DNA of 64,000 bases. Source: Halichondria panicea (taxonomy: Eukaryota > Porifera > Demospongiae > Suberitida > Halichondriidae). Each line of letters starts with the position of its first letter. Position 1 is the stretch's first letter. The stretch spans positions 3,115,001 through 3,179,000 of the forward strand of contig NC_087392.1 of assembly GCF_963675165.1 (NCBI RefSeq), in the 5' to 3' direction. Below are positions 10,610 through 21,800 of this stretch, piece after piece. Both the position numbers and the translations under genes were made by a program. The notes below the pieces were generated by a model that was not told the DNA's origin, ran no database searches, and saw nothing but the letters and a program-made list of their open reading frames with translations.

Positions 10610-13600
10610 ATGGCATGTTGCCCTGATTCACCATTGCCATCAACCTCAACTGATTTGAACGACTTAAAACCTCCAGCACAATTTCCTTTTCCGTTTGAGC
10701 CCTATGACATTCAGAGGGATTTCATGAGGGAATTGTATCTTGCTTTGGAGGGAGGAAAAATTGGAATATTTGAGAGTCCTACAGGCACTGTGAGGAGTAT
10801 ACAGTAGATCTAATAAGACATTGGCAGATTTTAAACGAACGGGAACTTTAATGTTTCATAGGGCAAATCCCTCAGCCTGATCTGTGGTGCTCTGCAGTGG
10901 CTGCTGGACCATGAACAGCGAGAAGCAATGAAGGTGGAGGCGGTACTATCTGGTTCTCTATCTCCCTCTGCTCTCGATGACCACAAGCAGTCAGGGTGTT
11001 CAGAACTAGTCTCTACTTCTCTAAAACTTGAAACTTCCTCAAAGCCTGCAGCAGGTAGAAATAGCATTTGTGGTGTCCTGGTATCTTATACATGTACTGT
11101 CGTGCTGTCAATTGTTCTTGCTATAGTACCGGACTGGTTTGCTGACTATGGGAAGCAGAAAACTCGTAGAGAGGCTGTCGAGGAGGTGAGGGCAGAGCAG
11201 GTAAGGAAGACTAAACGAGAGGCAAGACTCAAGAAGCTAAAGGAGCAGGGTGGGACTGCACAATGGAGAACTAAGAGGAAGGTAAGGCTCGTTATTGCAT
11301 ATCTACTCATTGTACCATAGATAGAAAAGGAAAGGGATTGGAAACGACCGGGCCGCCTTGTGTCAACGGGTGAAACACTCCGCGTTATGGTTTCGCGCTT
11401 GCGAAATTTTAGTTTGACCGTACTCTGGTTGTATTTCAACTGTTTCTAGCTCTCCTATCCACTAGCGTTCACTCAGGGGCTGGAAGGTACTCTAGAGAAG
11501 TAAGTTTACACCACTGACAAGCTCTAAGTCTGTTGTCTTTACTCTGTATTTAATTTTTGGTAGGGTTAGGTTGACTATGCCAACTTTTCTCTTTTGAAGC
11601 CAAAACAGCAAAAGACATCGCTTGACTTGGTTATTACATGTAAGTGCTATATAGAATGGCTTAATGCTATGGATAAGCTGTACTGTTCATAAACGTTTGC
11701 AGTATAGTCCTTCAAACTGCTTTAGTATACTTTTAGACACACCACGGGCCTTGACCTCCCACGACTTCATAGTAAGGGCTATATATGCAGTGCCAGTTGC
11801 TGAATGAAGCTCTCCTCACACGCACACATTTCATGCATGTGGTCACAGCCATTATACTGCACCTTGCATGTCATTCCATGAATCGGGCCTCTCATGCAGC
11901 CTGGAAAAGCTCAGTCTAATAAGTGGGCGGGCTACTGGCTTGTGCAACTTATGACATATACATGCATGTGAGCATGTGCAGTGAGCTAGTGAAGCCACAT
12001 TGAGAGCTGAGCAATGGAGCATCTCCCCACAACAATTTACAGTTTCTTCCATGTAGGAAAACATGGAGGAAGATATGAATTGTTGTCTTTGCACTGAAAA
12101 TCGTGTGCTTAATTATAATTGTGAATTCACAAAATTTCGCCTCCTTTGGCGACCAGCCGCTAATGTTTGTCTGGGGAAGTTGATAACGACAAATATGACG
12201 ATGCTAACATTTTTGCTACTTTTATACAGGGTCTTTGCATGCATGTCTCTTTGATGCTTTGTCAACTAATATAGAGCTAACCTATAATATACCACTCTCT
12301 ACTCTCTTTTGAGTTTGTTCATATTTTGTTCAATCGTGCAGAAAAGGATAGCAGAAAAAAGGGGGGCCTAGAATTTTAACAGAATGGACCCCCTGGGGAG
12401 CCTAAACTGTTAACATTCTAGGCCCAGGGGGCCCAACATTTTAAAATTTTACGCCCTAGGGGGTGTAAACATGAGGGGCCCAACATTTTATGACACCGGT
12501 ACTGGTATCGTAAGCATTCATTCACAGAATTCACAAAATCCTGTTAGTATACGTAGTTGTCGCCTTTATTGAGAACTGGTGTTGTCTCTAGAGAGAGGAC
12601 TCTCCTACAACGACTAAAGTAAATCAGCTCCTCGCGGCATCTGAGCCAACAGATGACAATGATGTAGTACTGGATGAGTATTTCAGTGATGATGAGAAAA
12701 GCAAGCAAGAACTCATCATACAGTAAGTTCTCTTGAGATCGTAAAGTTTTTTTATAATTCGAAAAACTTTGAGTTGACGTTGTGCTTCACTTACTTAGCT
12801 CCAGTGACGAAGAAGATGATTTGGACGAGGATCATGTCAAAAAAGTGACCATAACCAATATGATTGCTACTCTGGCATGAGTCTTCCTTTCACAGATATA
12901 CTACTGCAGTCGCACCCACACTCAACTCGCCCAGTTTGTGAGGGAAGTGCAGCACAGCCCATATAAAAACCTTGTCAATGTTATTACTATTGGCTCAAGA
13001 CAGGTACTTATTGGTAATTTAAAGTTCAAACCGTCTGAGTGATCAACATTTATGCCTACAGCTATATTTTTACGTACACATGTCGCTCTAAGTGTATGGG
13101 TTTACTTACCATAATTTATTACTAGAATGTTTTGCAAGTATCGAACATATGCGAACTCTGCGAGAGTTGATCAATTCGCAACAATAAAATTGCAACTAGT
13201 ACATGTAAATACACACGATCCTTGCCAGAACGCAATAGTTAGATCGCAAAGGGTCTGTTGATTTGGCTCATTCGCAAAGATTTTTCATCAGCATGTAAAT
13301 ACGGTATTCAAGAGCTTATAGTGATAAATACATTCTTAAAAGATTGCCCACTTTTATTAATCAGCAAGTGCCTTATACAGTAGAACCTTGATTATCCGAA
13401 ACGTCGATAGGACATTTTCTCTAAAAATGGGCGTGTCCCTTGGTGTGCATGTACAATTAACAGCTGTTACCATGGATACAAGTATGTATATCTTCTGCGC
13501 ATGTGCATCAGTACCTATTTACAGTTTTACGATTGTTTCACTGTTAGAATCTATGCATCAATGAAGATGTTACTCGTCTCAAATCTCTGACCTTGATGAA

Positions 13601-16600
13601 TGACCGCTGTTTAGAACTGCAGAAAAACAGGAAGAAAGGTAATTTTGTAATTTTTTACTGCTGACCCATTCCTGGTAGTATGTATGTATAATATACCGTA
13701 TAGCCAGTAATTTTCGTGTGGCAAAATATTCGTGGTTTTCGTGGTTTAACACTGGACCACGGATATTTTTACCCACTAATGAAGCGACCTTACCAGCAGC
13801 AACCACGAAAATAAAACCACAAATGGCTAAATATTGCTGAAGCACGAATATTTTGACCCCTGAAAATTACCTGCTGCTATACGGTAATGTATTTGAATTT
13901 CTATTACTCACGTACATTTAGAGAAAACTGCTCAAGAAGCTGTACCTGTCAAAAAGCAGAAAAAGCAGAAGAAATTAATGGCCACCTCTTGTCGATTCTA
14001 CAAGGCTGAGCTGATCAAAGATTTTAGAGATTTGGCTTTGGTAGGCACAATCTGCATTTGTGATGTCATGCAATTCAAATTCAGCACTGGTTCCTAACCA
14101 AGCAATTATTTTGTCTTCCATCCAGATCAAAGTGCAAGATATAGAACAGCTAGTGGGGGTAGGCCGACAATTGAAAGCGTGTCCGTATTACGGTGTCAGA
14201 CGAGGGATCCCAGCCGCTCAGCTGGTAGCCCTGCCATACAACACGCTCCTCCATGCTCACACACGGGATAGTGTGGGCGTAAGGCTGCGAGGGAATGTGG
14301 TGATCATTGATGAAGCTCACAACCTTCTTGACACCATCACCAATGTGTACTCTGTGGAGGTCAATGGCTTGCATGTGAGGAACTGAATGACACTCTCTCT
14401 TTTATTTATCATTGTGTTTGTCATCAGGTATCCAAAGCCTTTTCTCAACTATCACAGTACATGCAACGATATAGGTAGGTGTAGTATCAAGAAGTTGTAT
14501 TTCTGTTATCGCTCACTTCATTGATGTATAGATCTCGCCTGAAGGCCAAGAATCTAATGTACATCAACCAACTCTTACATGTACTGAATTGCTTCCTGAA
14601 TACATTGGGTAGTAAAGGATCTGATGAAGGAGTGAAAAAGGTTGTCAAAGCTCAAGGAGAGGTGGCAAATGAACCGTCCACACAACTGATGAGACTAAAC
14701 GATTTCCTATTATCGTCATCTATGGATAACATCAACTTCTTTAAGGCAAGTAGACCAAATAAATGGTCTTACGGTAGTTCAAAATAATTATTTTGCAGAT
14801 TCTTCGATACTGCCAAAAAAGTCAAATCTCTAAGAAGGTAATTCAAGCGTTGTACAGATGTATAGGCATCTGGTTAAATTGCATGTTCCTCCCTACTACA
14901 TTGTAGTTGAATGGATTTGTGGAGCGTTACTTTGAACCAGGCGGGATAGATTCCCTCTCTCAAATGAAATCACCACTCATGCTAATTGAGTCCTTCTTCG
15001 AGGCACTCACAAGCTGTGACAAAGATTGTAGAATTGTACTCAACAAGTCAGGTCTGTTGTCTACTTTGTTAATTATAAGAGTGATGAATTATGAATTACT
15101 CACCTGCAGAAAACGTTACCTGCTCTAGTCTCAAGTTTATCCTGTTGAACCCTGCAGTCCACTTCTCTCCTATAGTACAGGAAGCGAGGGCTGTCATTAT
15201 GACCGGTGGAACAATGCAGCCAGTAAGTCTTTTTCGTTCACATAATTATATACTTAATCCACCACTCATTATGACTTTCTTGATCAGGTTTCCGAGTTCA
15301 AACATCAGCTGTTGTTGGCAGCAGGAGTGAGTCCTATGAGGATCATGGAGTTCTCTTGTGGTATATAAAAATAACCTGAAGTATTTTTAAGGAAGTATGT
15401 CTCACAAGTTAATTTTCTGGCTTTGTGAGTGCAGGTCATGTGATTCCGGCTGACCATCTTCTCCCTGTATGTCTGTGTAAGGGTCCTGCGGGGGTGGACC
15501 TTGAATTTACTTTTCAGCATAGGAACAACCCAGCACTGGTAAAAATCTGATAATTATGATAACTAATGGTGTATTGAAACAGTCACCTTTCATTTCGGTA
15601 ACAGTTGGATGAATTAGGTCGAGCTTTGGTGAACTTGTGTACCGTGGTTCCTGGTGGCATTGTAGTATTCTTTCCGTCCTATGACTACGAAAAGAGAGTT
15701 CATACCCACTGGGAAGAGTTTGGCGTCCTGAATAGGATAGGCAAGAAGAAGAAGGTATCGAATTCTTCTATTTTGTAAAAGAGAAATGATCGAATGTTTT
15801 AATATGTAGATATTTAGAGAACCCAAGATTTCTTTGCAAGTTGACTTTGTTTTGTCACAGTATGGAAAATGCATTGAGGTTTGTTGAAGAAACAGGCACA
15901 TTAAACATGGAGGTCAACAATCTATTTTCAGGTGACTAAAGGAAGCAAGGAGGGACTTACTGGAGCTCTCATGCTGTGTGTAGTAGGAGGGAAACTGAGC
16001 GAGGGAATCAACTTCTCGAATGACTTAGGTCGCTGTATTGTCATGGTTGGACTCCCCTATCCGAACCTCAAATCCCCAGAACTCAAGGAGAAGATTGAAT
16101 ACCTCAATTCTACTCAGGTACCCGTTAATTTTTGAACTTTGAACTTTTGGTTTCCTTTTTAGCAACAATCATTTGCCACTTTTGGCACCAATGTAAATTT
16201 AATAGTAGCTTCATGTTTGGTGCCTCCACTGAGGCACCAGCACCGCGTGCTTTCATTTGTTAGTACCAACAACCGTCAACCAGGTTGGCACATTTCTGAC
16301 TGTACATGTATATTTAAGGGGGGAATAAAGCCAAAAATTTAAAAAACTCATCTCAAAAAACTTTTGGGCTCTAAAATATGAAACACAGTAGGACAACTCA
16401 GATTTCAAGTTTCAGTAGAAGTGAAGGCTCCATTATGAAACTACAGCCAATTCTTAAAGCCATCTAAGCCAAGAAATCCAGCAAATTGAGAAAAAAAGAA
16501 CCCAAGCCTAGACAAGATTCTAATAGACAGTTTGTATTTCCCAGTTTTTAATTTGTTCTTTATCCAAATCATTATAATTTATATACCATTAGAAAGCCCT

Positions 16601-17975
16601 GTTTCTGCCCATCAACCTAATCTATTTTGTTTACTTTATAAAGTATGTATGTGATGCATGTCTTAACATGTATGTGTACTAGTATTTTTTTCAATCTAGT
16701 AAAAATGAATTTTCAATATTACTATATATACATAATCAACCTTATCTAAATAGATTAGGGTCATCTAAGTAAACATCTAGGCCACAAACCACTTAGCAAA
16801 CAGTTAGCAGTTGTAAAATCTGGGATAGCACATCAACAATTACATTATGTACTATAGCTCAGTTATCAGTACCTACATGACGGATGTAAATATACTTTAA
16901 TTAGACACTAGTTGATAAGATCTACATGGGAAGTACATGGGAAAAGTGCCTCAGAGCAGGTATACTATGGGACTTAGTATACCTGCAAATTTACTTAGTA
17001 TACCTAGTATTCCGTTGTCAAGTAATTATATTGTAGTCAAGCGGTTTATGCATGCGTACTAGTATCTAAATGAGTTAGACACTGTTTTGTCGGTGTCCAT
17101 GTGATTTAGAAACCCTCAGCCACTTTAGTACCCTCGCTACGCTCGGGATACTAAATCAGTGCCTTTGGGCTTCTAAATCCCATAGACACCTCCAAAACAG
17201 TGTCTAACTATTATATAGCTTATTCAAAGAGCTACATTTTAAGACCAAAATAAAGTTCATAGGAGGTAGTAGGGTGGAGTTATAATTTTTCTAGCCCGAG
17301 TCTATTTTTTTGCTTTATTCCCCCCTTAAGAGTTAAACTCTTGGTGTTATTGTGCAAGATCTATGAAAACTGCCTCGACAGTCTTTTCAAAAGCTTGGCT
17401 AGACCTATGTATGGATAAGAGGAATCGCTATAATTTTATTATAAAGCAGGAATTTACTCATTCGTCATAAAGTATATAATATCAATACCTCTCAACTACG
17501 ACCTGTAACGATCAAAATTAATTACCTTGTTCTCCATTGGTGTGTGTTATATGGAGGTTCCTAACCATTATGTCACCAATACGCACAATAATATTATTCA
17601 GATTAAACACCCTAATGGGCAACTGCCTGGCCAAGTTCACTATGAGAACCTGTGCATGAAAGCTGTCAACCAGTCCATTGGTCGCTCTATACGCCACTCT
17701 CGTGACTATGCCACTATAATCCTGGCTGACAAGCGGTATGCTCGCAGTACTGTACAAAGAAAGCTACCAGATTGGATATCAGGACAATTGCAGGTTTGCG
17801 AGAAGTTTGGACCAGCCTTTGCTGCAGTTAGAAAAGTAAGTTGTTTGGAATAAGAAATTTGGTCATTAATACTGTTATCGTTTTGCAGTTCTTTGCAGTG
17901 AAAAAGTGTGCTGGACATGCAGATATCGATCTCTCCACAAAGGAATGCCAAAGTATAGACCCAAGCCAATTGTGA
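10610..17975 (+). CDS. DDX11: DDX11/CHL1 Fe-S DNA helicase
   Basis: XPD-family 5'-3' DNA helicase acting in sister-chromatid cohesion and genome repair. 22 exons: 10610..10789, 10862..11054, 11127..11281, 11450..11499, 12594..12722, 12799..12844, 12896..13003, 13548..13638, 13922..14040, 14126..14374, 14428..14474, 14532..14745, 14799..14837, 14907..15051, 15110..15222, 15288..15360, 15435..15538, 15605..15754, 15810..15878, 15932..16117, 17602..17835, 17889..17975; 926 aa (human about 970). The Walker A motif SPTGTGKS is split by the first intron (T|GKS). The four Fe-S cysteines (NLC, DRC, TSC, ACPYY), DEAH in [24 protein letters not shown] and [10 protein letters not shown] are present. The fourth exon (50 nt) is the least certain. 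The intron after 14745 uses a GC donor. ACCGTATAG, TTAA-flanked and pogo-like elements sit in introns. Confidence 0.96.
12359..12489. repeat. Degenerate short repeats with G/C runs
   Basis: Intronic stretch with repeated units of the type (A)GGGGxCCxAACATTTTA and GAATTTTAACA, with runs of G and C and local palindromes (GGGCCC, CCTAGG). Low-complexity, non-coding. Confidence 0.5.
13110..13310. repeat. Dispersed repeat, inverted copy at 30465-30690
   Basis: Shares blocks such as ACTAGAATGTTTTGC, AACAATAAAATTG and GATTTGGCTCATT with the inverse of 30465..30690. Lies in a DDX11 intron. Confidence 0.6.
13378..13516. mobile_element. Truncated pogo/Tc1-like MITE (left part)
   Basis: Begins CAGTAGAACCTTGATTATCC after TA and continues with TTTTCT...AATGGGCGTGTCCCT, ...CAGCTGTTACCATGGA and CTTCTGCGCATG. 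These are in the same order as in the complete element at 21351..21650, but the right end is missing. Confidence 0.65.
13695..13885. mobile_element. ACCGTATAG-family MITE in DDX11 intron
   Basis: Inverted ends ACCGTATAGCCAGTAATTTT (left) and TACGGT-ended inverse at the right, 191 bp, with inverted CGAATATTTTGCC-like inner blocks. It lies in the intron between the exons ending at 13638 and starting at 13922. Confidence 0.7.
16318..17325. mobile_element. TTAA-flanked non-autonomous element (piggyBac-like boundary)
   Basis: About 1 kb inside DDX11 intron 20. It is bounded by TTAA on both sides (16314..16317 and 17326..17329), with terminal inverted repeats GGGGGGAATAAAGC (left) and its inverse (right). 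TTAA target duplication is known for piggyBac and Kolobok-type elements. No transposase frame is seen. It contains the palindrome at 17074..17208. Confidence 0.65.
17074..17208. repeat. Near-perfect palindrome nested in the TTAA element
   Basis: About 67-bp arms beginning GTTAGACACTGTTTTG and ending with the inverse CAAAACAGTGTCTAAC; the inner arms share GTGTC, GATTTAGAA and ACTTTAGTACC-like blocks around a GCTACGCTCGGG centre. It can fold into one long hairpin. Non-coding, likely a MITE that inserted into the larger element. Confidence 0.75.
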
Positions 17976-18874
17976 CTGCATGCCCAGAGGAACTTAATGA
18001 AACTATAGGCTCAGAAAATTTCCACAACCATGTACCAGTACTCAACAATCATAATGATTCATAATCTATTCATTTTATTACCATCAGTGTGCTGAAATTC
18101 TAATTACACACTCAGCTTGACATTGTAGCCTATAGCTAGTATAATTATAGCTTGATTGACAAGGAGTTTGGAATCGAGGCTGCAAATAATATTGTTAATC
18201 TAAAATTAATATTACTATTATTATTAAATTTTATGATGCTAATTATTCGAACCAATTTAAGCTATAGGCCAAAACAGTTCATTTACAAGTCTAGACAACC
18301 TTGTAAACCATGAATTTTTGTTATACATAGCTATATAATTATAATTATGTACTTCATAATTATACAAGCATAATTTCCTTCATTGATTAATCATAGATTA
18401 TAATATTGTAAACTAGTATATTATATAATTGTAATATAATTATAGAGTACGTCTACTGCAGGCTTCTTTAAAGTCGTAAATTATTTGGGTTATCTTATGA
18501 CTTGTGGAGCTATAATTATTAAAAACAGGACAATCACAATAATTATAATTTTGACCCACAGCTGGCTACATGTACGTACCTAGCATCAATCCCAGGCCGA
18601 GTTTTCGCTATAAAAGCGAAATCTTGGCCTGGGACCGAGGCTAGTACGTACTTTATATATAGTGAACACGTCATAAAAAATTATGCATGCCCAATGCACA
18701 ATAATAATTATTTAATACTTCTTATCCGAACTTCGTAGAATACAAGACAATATACAATTATTATACACTTCTACCTTAATTTTGTCTACAGTCTCTGCAT
18801 GCTATAATTATATAGACATAATTACTCAACATTAATTTTACTGTTTAACAGGCTGTGCTGGGTGGTGTCTCTTT
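17976..18874. other. Tail-to-tail intergenic region (DDX11 / ACSBG-A)
   Basis: Very AT-rich convergent 3' flank of two genes with many TAATTATAATTA-type runs. It carries one micro-palindrome (18580..18644). No gene recognised. Confidence 0.6.
18580..18644. mobile_element. 65-bp palindromic micro-element with CTAG ends and 7-bp TSD
   Basis: Begins CTAGCATC and ends GAGGCTAG, with nearly complete inverted arms sharing CCCAGGCC and TTTCGCT around a TATAAA centre. Flanked on both sides by TACGTAC (18573..18579 and 18645..18651), a 7-bp target duplication. Same end structure as the element at 38054..38122. Confidence 0.7.
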
Positions 18875-21800
18875 CTATTCATACATAAGGTCAATCTGCT
18901 CAACATATTTCTTGGTAACCACATGTCTCTTGAGCTTCAGAGTGGGGCCTGTGTGTGTGTGGGTCAGTGATTTGCATGAATGGTGGTGGCCGAAATACAA
19001 AATATTAATTCACTAAATTTACTGGTACAAAAAGTGTTGTTTGCGTATGAAGACCTCACCAAGTTCTCCGCCAGGAATAGAAAAGTCACGATCAAGCAGA
19101 GTGAACTTTTGAACCTGCAGGAAGATCTTGATCAAAAATGTTTCACTTGTACTCGACAACCAAATCAGATTGGCTTAAAATTAATTACTGCAACAATTAG
19201 TCACACTGTTAAGTTTAACCTTCTGGGCATTGGAGACAGCTTTCTCATTGGCCTTGGTCAGAGCTTGCTGTATGGCTGCAAACACAACTTCATCCTTCTG
19301 TTCAATCACCTCTGAAACTTTGGTGCACTTTGACCCCAATCCAGATATTATCTTAATGGCACTGACATCTAGATCGTCTGTAGGCTCCCCACTGTCAGGA
19401 TCCATCACACACTGAGAGGGACTACTTTGAGAACACCACACACACACACACACACACTAATGCACTTAACAGAGCGGTATTGTACCTTGAGAGTGGCAAG
19501 ACAGGAGACAAATTTCCTCTTGTCTCCAATCATAACGACATTGCTAAGGAATGGAGCTGCCTGCTTAATACGATCTTCCACTGGAACTGGGGCCATGTTC
19601 TCTCCACCAGATGTGATGATCAGCTCTGAAATGATGGTTCCAAGCATAAATAAAAGAATTTTACTGATTGTGTTTTTACCTTTGATTCTCCCTGTAATAG
19701 AGAGGAAACCTTCCTCGTCAACCTTGCCAATGTCCCCAGTGTGCAGCCATCCCTCATCATCGATGGTGCTCTTGGTCTTCTCCTCATTGTTGAGGTAACC
19801 CATGAACACATGCCGACCAGACATGCAAATCTAACATAGTAGAGCATTGTAACAGCTGATGATTGACATTCATAACCCACTTCTCCCTCTCCATCTGCAT
19901 CTGGGTTGTCAATCTTCGTTTTGCAGCCAGGACATGTCACTCCAACACTGCCAGGCTTCCACTTTCCAATTATATTACAAGTGTGTGGCCCAGAATTCTC
20001 ACTCATTCCATAAACCTCCAGAATAGGCAGGCCAACAGACATAAAAAACTCCAACACGTCTATGTGAATTGGAGCTGCTCCAGTGAGCATCACCTGGCAA
20101 TGCTGGAGACCCAGGACCTCTCTAACCCGCTTCAGTAGCTTCGAGGCAATTGTCCAGCCCCATGGAACTGACTCACTAAAAAAATAACCACCACTTGAAT
20201 TAACAATCATAATTATATTAAGCACTGAGGGCTATATATTATAGCATGCCACACAATTAGAGAAGTGTCGTACAAATGTGAAAAGCAGTAGAATTAAAGT
20301 TCCTGTCACATTTTTAAAAATGGCTGTTGAAACGCTGGTAATTGCAACGCAAGGCAGGTACATGTATGTGAAACTCATTATAACTGCGGGTTAAGTAGGT
20401 TATGATGCCGTGCCTTCGTGCAGTAAGTAATAGATATAGCATGAGACGGGTAATAATTATACAGGCACCAGCACGAGGGCGAGTTCCCTGTATAATTATT
20501 GCATAAAACACAAGGATTCTCAGAATAATTATGTGTTGTATAACACGACGACCCCTACTGTGTAATAAAACAAGGAAGGGACTGTATGACTTTTAGTACA
20601 TGTTTATAACCTTGACAACGTGATACAAAGCTATACAGTTTTGAGCTGTATTAGCGGTACAGCCCTCTCACATGTAATGGCTGCCTACACGACTTACTTC
20701 TTTTGAATGTTCTTAAAGCCACGCAAACTTTTCCCTCTTGCCCATGAGCCAAGTGCCTTCTTGATTCCAGTAGTCTGAGCGCCTGCATTCTGAATAGCAG
20801 CTGCAAATTTCTCCCATACACTGTAAAAACAAAATGAAACTCACAATCTGCTTTGTAATTGATAACTCAAAAATGATTTTTGGTGATCCCTTTGCTTGTA
20901 GTATTCTGTCGCATAAAAAAACTACGAATAAGCTAACTAGTCACGCTAAATCGATCCAGATACAAATGTATGTGAAATTATTGTTCCTAAAGGCCTTTCT
21001 CATTGATTTTAGTTACGCACAATTAACTTACATTTATTATAATTAATGTCACGCTTCAGCAAAAGTGAGCACACAAATAAACAAAACTTCTCTAGTGGCT
21101 TTAAGAGCAGACTATCCTAATCCAGTGGCACATGAGATGAAATGTCCAAGGAGTCTTGTACATACAAAATGTGGTAGGTTTGAATGGTGCTACTAATGTA
21201 ATAGCTACTAACATTTAATGCAACTTAGTTTTGACTATTTAGAGTTGTGCAGAATTTGGTAATGGAGTGGGAAATGATCGATCGCGATTGTTGCTAAAAA
21301 GTATGCTAAGTAATTAATCCCCCCAATACATGTAGGTCCGTGTCATAATACAGTAGAACCTCGATTATCCGGCCCTCCATTATCCGGAACCTCGATTATC
21401 CGGCTTGGCAGTTTTCTTGTTATCAGATCAGAAAATGGGCGTTTCCCTAAAACGCGCATGCGCGTTGCAGCTGTTTACCATGGAGACATGCCTGCTTATC
21501 TTCTGCGCATGCGCAGACAACCATGTGGCACTGCTGTTTATCAATAAAGTGGGTGGATCAAGGCGTGGTTTATCTATTTGATTATCCGGCATATTCACTT
21601 ATCCAGCCTGCTTCTGGAACCAAGGTGTCCGGATAATCGAGGTTCTACTGTAATATCCTTCGCTGTCAAGTTCAATCAATTTAATAAAGCACTAAACTAC
21701 CTCACATGCATGCACTGTGTTTGTATGGAACAAGAAGGTACACGTCACACTATCAATGAGCATTAGGTCCAGGCAGTCAAACTCCTTTGTGACGTTTTGT

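Noticed and set aside
10831..11067. Minus-strand open frame over DDX11 exon 2
   Set aside because: Antisense shadow; exon 2 on the plus strand restores the Walker A motif.
14150..14374. Minus-strand open frame under the DEAH exon of DDX11
   Set aside because: Shadow of a conserved exon; no independent signals.
19427..19824. Plus-strand open frames across 19427..19798
   Set aside because: They are antisense to conserved acyl-CoA synthetase exons (GWLHTGDIG region) and have no homology of their own.
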